DNA of 64,000 bases, taken from NCBI GenBank assembly GCA_964016885.1, contig OZ024743.1:171549244-171613243 (forward strand), read 5' to 3'. The notes below the pieces were generated by a model, which saw only the letters and a list, made by a program, of their open reading frames with translations, made no database searches and was not told the DNA's origin. The stretch comes from Eledone cirrhosa (taxonomy: Eukaryota > Mollusca > Cephalopoda > Octopoda > Eledonidae). The position numbers and the translations under genes are program-made. Of the stretch, positions 43,685-57,465 are shown piece after piece; position 1 is the first letter of the stretch, and every line of letters starts with the position of its first letter.

Positions 43685-44035
43685 TATTTAGCAATAAACA
43701 ATTGCAAAAATAGAATAGTGAAAGCAGATTCTAACATCAAATGTAGATTATGTAACCGGTACGGTGAAACAATTGATAGCGCCGTCACCGGCTACTATAT
43801 TCTTGCCATGTCTGAATATATACATAAACGTGAAATAGTTGGCACCTTTATCCGCTGGACAATATGCCAACATTTTGACGTTTTTCATGGACAATAAGTG
43901 GTGTAATAATTTACCAAACATGGTACCTAACAATGATATGCCAGAACCTGTCCAAACTAACAAAAACTCAAGGCCAACCATCCAGATTCCATAATCAAAG
44001 ACTGGAATAAAGATCCCTTCTGACCAAAATATGAG
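43685..44035 (+). pseudogene. R4-like LINE fragment in the opposite orientation
   Basis: Plus frame CRLCNRYGETIDSAVTGYY (finger), ILAMSEYIHKREIVGTFIRW and TICQHFDVFHGQ, matching the finger region of 42980-43234 read on the other strand. The two copies therefore meet head to head near 43670. Confidence 0.7.
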
Positions 44036-44286
44036 TTGAAGCGGGTCGGAGCTTATTCTCGGTTTTCTTGGCGTTAAGAGACTGAAAGTACAAACGTTTC
44101 CCTGGACAGGACGCCGGTCTATTGGATGATTAACTCCCCAGTTAAAGCTGGTACTAATGCATTTCAACTGAGTGTACTGGAGCAACGTGAAATAAAGAGT
44201 TTTGCGCAGAACACAACGCGGCACCTACCTATGAATCGAGTCAACGACATTACGACCGTACGTCAATCATCCTAACAATTAGGCTA
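44036..44286 (-). mobile_element. Ceph-type SINE
   Basis: Minus strand shows a decayed tRNA-like head, GTTCTGCGCAAAACTC, GTTGCTCCAGTACACTCAG, GACCGGCGTCCTGTCCAGG and ACCGAGAATAAGC. More diverged than 31880-32140. Confidence 0.75.
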
Positions 44287-44992
44287 TAATATTGGTGGAA
44301 AGGAAGTGAAGAATCTGTCAAAATGCAGGCATCTCAAAATATAGATAACCAGAATGCATGAAGGTAAGAATAGTGCGAATAATAATTGGAGACATAGATA
44401 TACATGAATTTAAAACATACCAATACACAGAAGCTTCCTGTGGATGAACGAATACACTGCAACAGAGTAATAACAATATAATCGAAACAAACGGCAATAA
44501 CCACAAGTAATGGAACAACAATCTTTTAAGAACCAACAATCCAACACGCTAACTCGAACTGTGAACTCCAACTTTGACTATCAACACACGAGCTGTATAG
44601 TACCAACTGGTACTATTCACATCACGCGAAAGATATAATTGATTCAATAAAATGCCACAACCAATCACCACCAACAAAATATTCTACATGAGATTAAAGC
44701 CCAGTAACAGAACAGAGTCATGCTCTTACATAATCAATACTCGACGTTTCAAATCCAGTAACTCACGTAACCAATACTTTAGACTGCTGTAAAGCATCAA
44801 TACTATTCAAGACACACACCACATACTCTACACTGAGACGCATAACACATTGCACCAGGCATACGGAATATATTCACCACACAACAAAATAGCACAATTC
44901 ACACTACACAACACACTGAACTCTGAAAGAATACCAGAAACAAGCTAAACTTCATAATATAACAAATCAACACACATAGGGGTCTGTACGCT

Positions 44993-45024
<32 letters not shown>

Positions 45025-45498
45025 ACGCACACCCACACACAACCCCCCCCCTACACACACACAGAAAATAAAAGCACAAAACTGTTGCACATAAGGAGAT
45101 TGGTGGTGCAATTGATGATGCAGTGAAACTGTCGTAATAATAATGACGATTTCTGAATTAGGTACAATGTCAACAATTGCAAATGAGTTTCAATAGCTCA
45201 ACAACATGACTGTAACTCCTTGACGTAGTCAATGAATAATGAACACACTTCTATTAACAGGTTTATATATTTCTTATTTTCTTATACCATACAGAAAAAA
45301 CCCTTGAAGTGAAATTCATTCTGTTAACGATGGACATATCAATATATTGAAGAACTATCTGTTATTCTTTGGATTTTGAAATTGTAGTAAGGGTGATTTT
45401 TTTTATCCCTAGGGAAAGATGCTTCTACAATAATCTACACCTCAGTGATTTTGTATAAGATGCTTTCTCACTCTCTCTCTGTATATATATATATATAT
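44287..45498. other. No gene seen; (CA)n and C-run inside
   Basis: AC-rich sequence with CA / CACG repeats at 44992-45040 and nine C at 45043-45051, then AT-rich. The small minus frame at 44318-44539 is hydrophobic but has no supporting homology that I recognise. Confidence 0.5.
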
Positions 45499-48400
45499 AT
45501 CAACTATACTATATATTTTCAACAGTAATACTGTACTATATATTATCAAGAGTAATACTATACTATCTATTTTCAACAGTAATACTGTGCTGTACTATAT
45601 ATTATCAAGAGTAATACTATACTATCTATTTTCAACGGTAATACTGTACTATATATTTTCAACAGTAATAGTATACCATGTAATTTCAACAGTAATACTA
45701 TATTATACTATATATTTTCAACAGTAATACTATACTATATATTTTCAACGGTAATACTGTACTATATATTTTCAACAGTAATACTATACCATATAATTTC
45801 AACAGTAATACTATATTATACTATATATTTTCAACAGTAATACTATACTATATATTTTCAACGGTAATACTGTACTATATATTTTCAACAGTAATACTAT
45901 ACCATACATTTTCAACAGTAATACTATACAATATATTTTCAACAGTAATACTATACTGTACTATTGGTTTTCAACAGTAATACCGTAATATATATTTTCA
46001 ACAGTAATATCGTACTATATAATTCCAACAGTAGTACTGTATTGTACTATATATGTTCAACGTTAATACTGTACTATATATTTTCAACGTTAATACTGTA
46101 CTATATATTTTCAACAGTAATAAAGTACGATATGATTTCAACAGTCATACTATGCTATACTATATATTTTCAACAGTAATACTGTACTACATATTTTCAA
46201 CCGTAATACTATAATATATATTTTCAACAGTAAGACTATATTATATATTTTCAACAGTAATACTGTACTGTACTATGTATTTTCAACATTAATACTAAAT
46301 ATTTTCAACAGCAATACCGTACTATATGTTTTCAACAGTAATTCTGTACTATATATTTTCAACAGGAATAATATACTTTATATTTCCAACATTAATACTA
46401 TACTACATATTTTCAACACTAATACTGTACTATACTATATATTTTCAACAGTAATACTATATATACTATATATTTTCAAAAGTTTAATTATTCTATGCAT
46501 ATTCAACAGTAATTGTTTTCTATATATTTTCAACAGTAATACTATACTATATATTTTCAGAAGTAATACTGTACTGTACTATATATTTTCAACGTCAATA
46601 CAGTACTACATAATTTCAGAAGTAATACTGTACTGTACTATATATTTTCAACACTAATATTGTAATATACTGTACTATATATTTTCAATCGCAATACTAT
46701 ACTATATATTTTCAAATGTAATACTATACTATTTATTTTCAACAGTAATACTATACTATATATTTTGAACAATAATACTATACTATGTTACAAATACTAT
46801 ACTATATATTTTCAGCAGTAATATTATACTATGCATATTCAACAGTAATAATGTACTATCTATTTTCAACTGTAATACTAAGCTTTACTATATATTTTCA
46901 ACAGTAATACTCTCCCATATATTTTTAACAGTAATGCTATACTATACTATACATTTTCAACAGTAATACAATACTATATATTTTCAACAGTAATACCGTA
47001 CTATATATTTTCAACAATAATACTGTACTGTACTATATATTTTCAACAGTAAAACTATACTATATATTTTGAACAATAATACAATACTATGTTATAAACA
47101 GTTATATTATACTATATATTATCAACAGTAATACTGTACTGTACTATATAATTTCAACAGTAATTATATATTTTAACTAGTAATAATATACTATATAATT
47201 TCAACAGTAATACTATACTATGTATTCAACAGCCCTACTATATTATATTATATATTTGCAACAGTAGTACTTCACTATAATTTTCAACAGTAATACTATA
47301 CTATGTACTATAATATATATTTTCAACATTAACACTACACTATACTATATATTTTCAAGCGTAATATAATACTATATATTTTCAACAGTAATATTGTACT
47401 CTACTATATATTTTCAACAGTAATAATGTACTATATATTTTCAACAGTAAAACTATACTATAATAAACAGACGGCTTATCGTCTGCTTATCATCTGCTTA
47501 TCTGTACTATATATTTTCAACAGTAATAATCTACTATATATTTTCAACAGTAATACAAGACCATATATTTTCAATAGTAATACGATAGTATACTATATAT
47601 TTCCAACATTAATACTATACTATATATTTTCAACAATAATAGTATACTATATAATTTCAACAGTAATACTGTACTATATATTTTCTACAATAAGACTCTA
47701 CTATTTTTTTTCAACAGTAATACTATATATTTTCATAAGTAATAGCATACTATATATTTTCAACAGTAATACTGTACAATATATTTTCAACAGTAATATT
47801 ATACTATACATTTTCAACAGTAATACTGTACTATACTATATATTTTCAACAGTAATACTGTACTATATATTTTCAACAATAATTCTATACCAAATATTTT
47901 CAACAGTAATACTATACTATACTATATATTTTCAACAGTAATACCGTACTATATATTTTCAACAGTAAAACTATACTATATATTTTGAACAATCATACTA
48001 TACTATCTTACAAATACTATACTATATATTTTCAACATAATACTATACATTTTCAACAGTAATGCTATACTATACTATATATTTTCAACAGTAATACTAT
48101 GCTATATATTTTCAACAGTAATACTGTAGTGTACTATATATTTTCAATAGGAATACTGTACTATATATTTTCAACAGTAATACTATACTAAATATTTTCA
48201 ACAGTAATACTATACTATACTATATATTTTCAACACTAATACTGTACAGTACTATATATTCTCAACAATATTACTATACTCTACTATATATTTTCAGCAG
48301 TAATATTATACTATGTATATTCAACAGTAATAATGTACTATATATTTTAAACTGTAATACTAAGCTTTACTATATATTTTAAACAGTAATACTATGCCAT

Positions 48401-49634
48401 ATATTTTCAACAGTAATGCTATACTATACTATACATTTTCAACAGTAATACAATACTATACTATATATTTTCAACAGTAATACCATACTATATATTTTTA
48501 ACAGTAATACTGTACTATACTATATATTTTCAACAGTAATACTGTAATATATATTTTCAACAATAAAAATATACTATGTATTTTCAACAGTAATACTATA
48601 TTATAGTATATATTTTCAAAAGTAATCTTGTCCAAAATATACTAATGCAATACTATATATTTTCAACAGTAATACTATATTATTTATTTTCAACAGTAAT
48701 ACCGTACTATATATTTTCAACAGCAATACTGTTCTATACTATATATTCTCAACAGTAATACTCTACTATACTATATATTTTCAACAGTAATTCTATACTA
48801 TACTATATATTTTCAACTGTAATACTATACGATTCTATATGTTTTCAACAACCATACTATACTATATATTTTCAAGATTAATACTATACAATACTATATA
48901 TTTTCAACAGTAAAACTAAACCATATATTTTCAACAATAATATTATACTATACATTTTCAACAGTAATAATATTATATTATATATTTTCAACAGTAATAC
49001 CGTACTATATATTTTCAACAGCAATACTGTTCTATACTATATATTCTCAACAGTAATACTATACTATACTATATATTGTCAACAGTAATACTATACTATA
49101 CTATATATTTTTAACAGTAATACTATACTATCTATTTTTAACAGTAATACTGTGCTGTACTATATATTATCAAGAGTAATACTATACTATCTATTTTCAA
49201 CGGTAATACTGTACTATATATTTTCAACAGTAATACTATACTATATATTTTTAACAGTAATTCTATACTATATATTTTTAACAGTAATTCTATACTATAT
49301 ATTTTTAACAGTAATACTATACTATATATTTTTAACAGTAATACTGTACTATATATTTTTAACAGTAATTCTATACTATATTTTTTCAACAGTAATACTG
49401 TACTATATATTTTCAACAGGAAAACTGTACTATATATTTTCAAGAGTAGTACTACACTATGTTTTCAACAGTAATATTATACTATATATTTTCAAGAGTA
49501 ATACTACACTATGTTTTCAACAGTAATATTATACTATATATTTTCAACAGTAATACTGTGCTGTACTATATAATTTCAACAGTAATAATGTTCTATATGT
49601 TTTCAACAGTAATAGTATACTATATAATTTCAAT
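45499..49634. repeat. 4.1-kb satellite array with a 27-bp unit
   Basis: Well over 100 copies of a unit built on TATATTTTCAACAGTAATAC with ACTAT or ACTGT linkers. The basic period is 27 bp, and many units carry 5 extra bases (TATAC), giving 32 bp. Units vary by point changes (CAACAGT, CAACGGT, CAAGAGT, TTAACAGT). Because 27 is a multiple of three, long artefactual frames of a 9-residue repeat appear on both strands. It lies in the large aminopeptidase intron. Confidence 0.97.
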
Positions 49635-49639
49635 AGAAT

Positions 49640-50490
49640 GGGAGCTCCTGGTTTTTCTAATACTTTAGGTTCATTTTGTCTGGAGCAGATCGAAAACGAT
49701 ACGGTAGTTCGCCCCTAGTGGTAGCATCGACGAACACAACACTAGTATCTGGGGCTGTTATACCATGAGTTGGTCTTCCCTCTCTTCTTATTTGTCCTTT
49801 CTATGCTATTCCATGATTTGCTCCTGAATAGTGGGCAAATCCCATTCACCTCATTCTGTGTAATTGTTCTGACTTTAGCCATGGCTCCTTTGTTCACCCT
49901 GATCCTGTCTCTTTGGTTATAACAATAGAACTGCATGCGGTATATGTCTCTTTAACTCTGTTGGATCGCACATGCGGGATACATTTCTCATAACCCTTAC
50001 GAGGTCCACTATCAAGATATTGAACCTAGCACTATCTGAGATAGCTGAGTTCCAGTGGATCAGGTACTTCGAGGCCATGGGTTTGGTATAATGTGAATAG
50101 AGGATTTGGGCTTTATAATTGCTAGTTTACATCCAGAGTTCTGTGTCTAACACGGGTAATCTATGGTTGGGGTGCTTAGTGGAGTGGTCTACTGTTACTT
50201 TAATTCCCTGGCAGACGGAGTTGGATATACGATGAATGCTCACCATGGTGTTGGCTTCTAGTTCTGGTTTATGGGACTCTCTCCTTGATGTTTTAATCAC
50301 TATATTGATATCGTCAAAATAACGAGAGTACATGGCTATAGCTATAGAGTTCTGAGCTAAGCCGTCTTTGAGTCTCTTGTTCCACCACACACTGTACAGA
50401 TTTGCCACATCGCCAGCGATGCTGAAGCTGGTGGCCGCTCCCTCTCCTTGGGCGTATGTTTTATTATTGAACTTAAACACATGACACTTT
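49640..50490 (-). pseudogene. Reverse transcriptase of unassigned retroelement family (RYFDD active site)
   Basis: Minus frame 50127-50480: FKFNNKTYAQGEGAATSFSI, GDVANLYSVWWNKRLKDGL, then the catalytic motif SRYFDDINIVI and a thumb-like HRLPVLDTELWM. After a stop, a second piece (about 49640-50110) reads FNILIVDLVRVMRN, CPLFRSKSWNSIERTNKK and VVFVDATTRGELPY. The WW segment before RY-DD-N and the terminal FVDATP-like block recur in an RT family I have seen in invertebrate genomes but cannot name with confidence. It is not LINE-like and has no GIY-YIG domain here. Confidence 0.6.
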
Positions 50491-50589
50491 ATGGTAAATA
50501 CTTACTCCCACCGCACGTGCGATCATTCTTCGTGATTTTTGGGGGTCCGTGTGGCTCTTCTTCCCATAGGGGACTTTTTGGCCATTGAC

Positions 50590-52490
50590 ATGATGTTAGG
50601 ATGTCTACCTCTTACTGGTATACTAGAACAGAGCAGCTAAGTTTGTATTAATGTAGATATTCTCTGTCACAATGTAGATCTCTCACATTTTTTGGAAGCT
50701 TCTTAAAGAACAGGGGCCCTTTGAACCCCAGGCTGTTGCAGAATCTGGTCTTTATTATTGATGTGAAGGATGGGACCTTTGGCACTACACAGTGGCGTTC
50801 TTTTCGTGGTTCTCAATGGCGAAGTTTAGTGCTAGCCCTTCCACGATCTGCCATGCGTATATCACTGCTTATCCCTTTTGTCTTCGCTCCAGGGAGTAGA
50901 GCTTTAGTTCTTTCAACCTCTCCCAGTAGCTTATCTCCTTCACTGACGCAATCCTCTTGGTGTAGGTTCGTTGGATTGCTTCAAGCTCCCTGGTTAGTTT
51001 GACACTATGGGATGACCACACCTGGAAGCAATAGTCCAATCGGCTGAGGACAAATATCCGCCAGAGGACCAAGATGGTTTCCCGGTCTCTTGTTCTGAAA
51101 GTCCTCGGAATCCAATCTGCCAGTCGTCTGCACATTGAAGTCATTTTAGTGAGTTGTGCATGAAACGGTGTATCATTGCTCATGTCTATACATAGGTCTC
51201 TTATTAATTTCGGCTCGGGGATTTCGATTCCGCCTGATCCAATGGAGCTTTGTTGTAGTAGCCTTGTGTTTGCAGGTTGATAGCGGAAGGTTTGAAAGTC
51301 ATTGGCATTAAAATGCATATTGTTGTCCTCAGCCTATTTGTATTTGGCATCTAAATCATGTTGTAAGAGAGTAGCATCAGCCGGTTTCTTGATTGCCTGT
51401 GCTACTTTGGTGTCATTAGTATAGTTTGTGAGGGCGGCTGTCTATATTACTGAGGGCGTGTCTGAGTGAGCCACCACAAACAGTAGCTGTGCCTAGGTGG
51501 TTCCCTGGGGTACGTCATTTGGTATTGCTATTTCCTTTGAGAAGGCCTCATTGGTTGCAACAGTCTAGCTTCTGTCTTTTAAGAAATCATAAATCCATTC
51601 ACCTAATCATCCAACGTTGCCAAAGCTACGTAGTTTGTGACATATCATTCCATGATCAACCTTGTCGAATGCCTTCGCAAAGTCGAAATATATCACATCA
51701 ATGTTCGAAATATATCACATCAAACCCAAACAGCTGTTTCAGCACCCAGTCAAAAGACTGCAACAGTTGCACAAGGCAACTTTCACCCAGGAGAAATCCA
51801 TGCTGGATGTCAGTTAGAAAACCATTTTCCGCTAGAATAGTAATCAGTTTTCTTCTGATAATTTGTTTCATGACTTTGATGTTATGTGAGACAGGTCTGT
51901 AGTTTTTAGCATCTGTTCCGCATCCTCTTTTATGGATAGGACATATGCCTTCTTTTAGTTTTCCGGATAGTTTACCTCTTACAAGGGAGATTTGGAAGAG
52001 GAGCTGCAGTGGCTTTGCTAATATTCATTTGCATGTTCTTAGGAGGATTGCTGGGAATCTATCAGCGCCAGCAGCTTAATTTGGCCGCATTTCATCTATG
52101 GCTGATATTACTTCTTCCTCCTTTATATCTATATAGTTGATGGTTGCCATTTCTTTGTTTAACGCAGTGGTGTAAAAGAACTCATCTCTCTTATGTATTT
52201 GGATGTGTCTCATTGGAGATGTGAAAACACTTTTATATTGTACGTTTAGTACCTCACTCATCCTTTGAGAGTCTACGGTCATTGAGCCACATTTATGGAA
52301 AAGTGGCCCTAGTCTGTCGTGTAGCGAAGCGGTATCTTTTGCAAATTTAAAGAAGGCCTTCGGTTTTTTTGTTTTGTTTTCTATAGCCCTGGCTTCACTA
52401 TCTGCCCTCTCATTTTCATGGGTAAGTTTGTGTTCAGTTTCAATTTCAAACAGTGCCTGCTTCAAATGGGATTCCTTCCCGTTCTTTAGT
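50590..52490 (-). pseudogene. CR1/jockey-like LINE ORF2 fragment
   Basis: Minus frames: KPKAFFKFAKDTASLHDRLG and EEEVISAIDEMRPN (52076-52465, pre-RT linker). The RT finger is decayed (about 51880-51930) and the palm is broken. Then FRYQPANTRLLQQSSIGSGG, DLCIDMSNDTPFHAQLTKM, LWRIFVLSRLDYCFQVWS and YWERLKELKLYSLERRQ (50869-51318), and FCNSLGFKGPLFFKKLPKNV near 50700. This order is standard for CR1/jockey-type LINEs. It carries many stops, so it is an old copy. Confidence 0.75.
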
Positions 52491-52644
52491 TCTATATGTT
52501 TGAGATCTTAGTTCTTCGTCTCAGGAGGAGTTTTCTGTCTCTGGGAATATGTTTGTGTCTGGTGGCGGTTTTTATAGCATATGGTTTTTATTATTTCTTT
52601 CTTTCTCTTTTCAGACATATACACATATATGTAATGCGCACCAT

Positions 52645-52649
<5 letters not shown>

Positions 52650-52715
<66 letters not shown>
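52650..52715. repeat. (TA)n microsatellite
   Basis: About 32 TA units. Confidence 0.98.
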
Positions 52716-52718
<3 letters not shown>

Positions 52719-52755
52719 ACAACTACCATTCCTACATGTATATATCAATGTACAC

Positions 52756-53095
<340 letters not shown>

Positions 53096-53622
53096 AATTC
53101 ATAACAAATATATACATATACACATGCTTTTGATTGCTTATGTGTGTGTGTAACTTAGAAAAAAATGAGAGAGAAAATATGGATTACAGCTATAGTATGT
53201 ATTACTGCTAGACGTGTTTATAGAGGTCTATCTTCAATTCAAACGTTATGTATGTAAATTTGTTGGTAAGTACATGTATACTTTCTGTATATACACTTGC
53301 AAAAACTGTACTCGCAAACATACATACAGATATAAAATAAATTATATGATCGTATGTCTATATGAATGAAAACAGAAAATAAGGAAACTGAGTTGGGGAT
53401 AAGAGGGAGAAAGAGCAAAAGAAATAAAAAGAGTGAAAAGATATTTAGAAAGTGAAAAAGAGTTTCAGTTAGAGAGGAACATATACATCACCCGCGCACA
53501 CCATATGGCTTTATCTGCTTGTATGTTTGCCTTTCTCAAACAGAAGAGTGCTTGCTCCTTGCTCTGTCTGTTTATCGTTCTCTCTCATCCCCTCTTTCAC
53601 TTTCTCTCTTTCTCTTCATTTA
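53096..53622. other. No gene seen
   Basis: AT-rich to purine-rich. The 103-codon plus frame at 53433-53744 overlaps the Helitron and has no domain. Confidence 0.5.
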
Positions 53623-53895
53623 TCTATATATCTAAAACAGAGAATGTCTGTCTGTCTGTCAGCTCACTAAAACTCGAGAACCGCCCAAACCGATTGTTTT
53701 TAAACTTTACACATGTAATACTTATGGACCCGTCAGTGTTGTGAGAAAAAATAATTTCTAATTTTCAATGCCCTGCGGACCGCATTAGGCGATTTAGCGA
53801 TCTCTCTCTATAATTCTTAGTCTTTCTTTTTAGATAGATACATAGATATAACGTTGCGCCCCTATAATATCTGTCTGCATTACGACACTATGACG

Positions 53896-53961
<66 letters not shown>

Positions 53962-54057
53962 TGTGTATATATATATAGTGTGTAACGTTTTTCGAAATGT
54001 TTACTTCTGCCTTCACAGATTGATTTTTTCCGTTTCAGGTTAAACTTTAATCTGTTA

Positions 54058-54095
<38 letters not shown>

Positions 54096-54240
54096 TATAA
54101 TCGTGTACAGATATGTTTGCATACACAATAACAAAATATAAACAAACGTATTTATTTCACGAGGCTCAATAAGGATAAATATATATAAAATATATAAGAA
54201 CCCTAGAGCAAATCCCGAGCAACGCCGGGCCATCTGCTAG
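53623..54240 (+). mobile_element. Non-autonomous Helitron, complete ends
   Basis: Begins A|TCTATATATC at 53622/53623, with the AGAATGTCTGTCTGTCTGTC block typical of Helitron 5' regions. It ends with the hairpin CCCGagcaacgcCGGG (about 54214-54229), then CATCTGCTAG|T at 54240/54241. Length 618 bp. It contains an internal (TG)n at 53899-53959 and (TA)n at 54064-54090. No Rep/helicase is present. Confidence 0.82.
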
Positions 54241-54520
54241 TATACTACTGAAACTCTATGATTGTGTGCTTGCCTGTAATTTAATACAGCCAAAACGGCG
54301 CATAATGGGAAAATACTTTGAAAGGAAGTTGCCCCTTAAATGGGAATATAAATGGAATAAAACAAGTTTCGCGTACATCGGAGCACGGGTTTCGAGAGAC
54401 GGGGTTTATTCGGGTTACCTTCATAAATAGAGAGAGAGAGAAAGATAGAGAGAAAGAGATAGTGGTTGTGAGAGAGTAGATTGAAAGGGAGATATAGAAG
54501 TAGAGAAGGGGACAGAAAAG

Positions 54521-54525
<5 letters not shown>

Positions 54526-54589
<64 letters not shown>
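54526..54589. repeat. (GA)n microsatellite
   Basis: About 30 GA units within a longer purine-rich stretch starting at 54430. Confidence 0.97.
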
Positions 54590-54591
<2 letters not shown>

Positions 54592-54743
54592 GTTGGTGGT
54601 GTTATTGAATGAAATTATAACGGGTGACTTCAAAGAAGCGAATACAGCATTACTGTATCTAGATTGAATTTGGTGACTGAATATTAAGCCATATGTATTA
54701 TATTTCCTGCTAAATAGGAAGGTTTCTAAGTGTGTGTGTATGA

Positions 54744-54746
<3 letters not shown>

Positions 54747-54831
<85 letters not shown>
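54747..54831. repeat. (TA)n then (TG)n microsatellite
   Basis: TA to 54782, then TG to 54831. Confidence 0.98.
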
Positions 54832-54834
<3 letters not shown>

Positions 54835-54964
54835 TGTCTGTGACCAGTGTATATAGGTCAAAAACACCCGCATATATATATTTATATACACACACACATA
54901 TATATATATTTAAACACACACCATATATATATGGGCCTTCCAATTTCATTTTACACTAAATACA

Positions 54965-55733
54965 CTAGCAGGAAAACCACCCTCCGGGTGGTTTTCTGCT
55001 AGCATGTGTAGTATGTATATTGATATTATATGCAAGTATATATGCATGTAGATATGATACATCAAATAAAATCGTAATTGACAGTATACACAGAAATTGA
55101 ACGAAAACTGTGTTACACTCTCTTATGTAATCAGTCACGTAATCCATGATACATTAAAAAAAGACGATATTATATATCTGCTAGCATATGTAGTGTGTAT
55201 ATCGATATTATACGCAAGTATATATGCATATAGATATGATCAAATAAAATCGTAATTGACAATATACACAGGAATTGAACGAAGACTGTAACACTGCCTT
55301 ATGTAATTAGTAACGTAATCCATGATACATTAAAAAAAGACGATATTATATATAAACTGCATTAGGAGAAAATTAATGACAGAAATATATGAATATTTAT
55401 TTAAACAATCACTACCTACAAGCGTTGACATTTGAAAATTTTAAAGAAGTGAATCTTTAAATAAGTAATAACATATATTTAATGAACAGCTACAAAATTT
55501 AGTGTATAAATTATGTAATATTCATTCATTATTTATTCAAAGTAAGTTAACTTTGCCGTTCATCCTTACGTGGTCGATAAAATAAAGTACCAGTAATGTA
55601 CTGGATAATTGCTGGCCTTGTGCCAATAGTAGAAACAATTATTTATTCAAAGTAATCCAACTTATTTTACTAAGGGGATAAACAATTATAAACCGTACGC
55701 AGTCCCGCGCTTCTTACTTTATTATAGTTTAGA
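54965..55733 (-). mobile_element. Non-autonomous Helitron, second family, with internal tandem repeat
   Basis: On the minus strand it starts A|TCTAAACTATAATAAAG at 55734/55733 and ends with a hairpin (ACCACCCggaGGGTGGT) and CTGCTAG|T at 54965/54964. Inside are two tandem copies of about 180 bp (54998-55175 and 55180-55356). A SINE is inserted at 55546-55637. Related ends lie at 1508 and 8966. Confidence 0.78.
55546..55637 (+). mobile_element. OK-type SINE, 5'-truncated, with target-site duplication
   Basis: Body GTTAACTTTGCCGTTCATCC to AGAAACA. The 18 bases ATTATTTATTCAAAGTAA occur at both 55528-55545 and 55638-55655, so the insertion into the Helitron is cleanly resolved. Confidence 0.88.
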
Positions 55734-55905
55734 TGTTTGTGTATATTTTAATTATTTAAAAATTATTCTTAAGTGAACATGATTTTAAAAAAAAATTGTT
55801 TAGGTGAACGTGACACAACGGGTCACGGGTGATCTAGTGTGTATTTAACGTTTTGAAAACACGGAAAGACAACAGGCAGACAATGATATAAAGATATGCG
55901 CATGC

Positions 55906-56148
55906 ACACATACATACATACATACATACATACATACATACATACATACATACATACATACATACATGCGCACATACATACATACATTCATACATACATA
56001 CATCCACACATACATACATACGCACATACATATATACATACATCATACATTATGTATGTATACATATTTACGAACACACACACATACATACATACATACA
56101 TACATACATACATACATACATACATACATACATACATACATACATACA
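55906..56148. repeat. (CATA)n microsatellite
   Basis: CATA tetranucleotides in two blocks, 55906-56045 and 56080-56148, with CGCACA and CACACA interruptions. Confidence 0.97.
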
Positions 56149-56790
56149 TGGTGGCTGCCAACTCGTTTTCGAGTACGGCCACTACTTTATATCCATGTAG
56201 GAGAACTCCTACCGATGCGCTGAACAAGTGTGTCTTTTTAGTCCAGCCAGTGACTTGAAAACTCTGGTACAAACACTACACTTGTGACAATTATTGACAC
56301 ATAGTGCTGGGCCCATGGTACCATGTGACGACAAGTGCAGAGAGATCTCCAGATATAAAGCAATGCCTGTGCCGTGAAGCTTTTATAGTGAGCAAAGGCA
56401 CTGCACAAAGCCAGTCCCACTCTCTTAACCAAGATGATATTTACCAAAAAGAAGAACAAGTCAACATCATTGGATACCATCAGGGTTGCAGGTGTTATAT
56501 CAGAGTTTTCCTTCTCCTAGAATTCTGCCTTGACAAAGGCTAAGGGGTCATCTCTCCCGGTGATTTTGGATGGCCATTGACTCTTAAGAGCTCTTTTGTC
56601 CTTTGACATGTTTTGTTTTTAGTCATGCAGGATGTCCAAAGTCACCCTCCTCACCAAGAAACCTTGGTGGGATTGCCAGTTTAGTCGCCAATGACGCGAC
56701 CATGAGACAGGTTGTACTGGAATACATGTTACCAGTAGCACCAACTGGTGACCTGACATACATACATACATACATACATACATACATACA

Positions 56791-56821
<31 letters not shown>

Positions 56822-57465
56822 GGTGGCTGCCAACTCGTTTTCGAGTACGGCCACTACTTTATATCCATGTAGGAGAACCCCTACCAATGCGCTGAACGAG
56901 TGTGACTTTTTAGTCCAGCCAGCGACTTGAAAACTCTGGTACAAACACTACACTTGTGACAATTATTGACACATAGTGCTGGGCCCATGGTACCATGTGA
57001 CAAGTGCAGAGAGATCTCCAGATATAAAGCAATGCCTGTGCTGTGAAGCTTTTATAGTGAGCAAAGGCACTGCACAAGGCCAGTCCCACTCTCTTAACCA
57101 AGATGATATTTACCAAAATGAAGAACAATTCAACATCATTGGATACCATCAGGGTTGCAGGTGTTATATCAGAGTTTTCCTTCTCCTAGAATTCTGCCTT
57201 GACAAAGGCTAAGGGGTCATCTCTCCCGGTGATTTTGGATGGCTATTGACTCTTAAGAGCCCCTTTGCCTTTTGACAGGTTTTGTTTTTAGTCCTGCAGG
57301 ATGTCCAAAGCCACCCTCCTCACCAAGAAACCTTGGTGGGGTTGCCAGTTTAGTCGCCAACGACCCGACCATGAGACAGGTTGTACTGGGATACATGTTA
57401 CCAATAGCACCAACTGGTGACCTGACACATACATACATACATACATACATACATACATACATACA

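Noticed and set aside
45964..49526. Long frames such as 47426-47941 and 49152-49526 with a 9-residue repeat
   Set aside because: The 27-bp satellite unit is a multiple of three, so any frame without a stop in the unit stays open, on both strands. Not a protein.
45499..49634. CRISPR-like array
   Set aside because: Repeats are contiguous with no unique spacers and the organism is an animal; it is a satellite.
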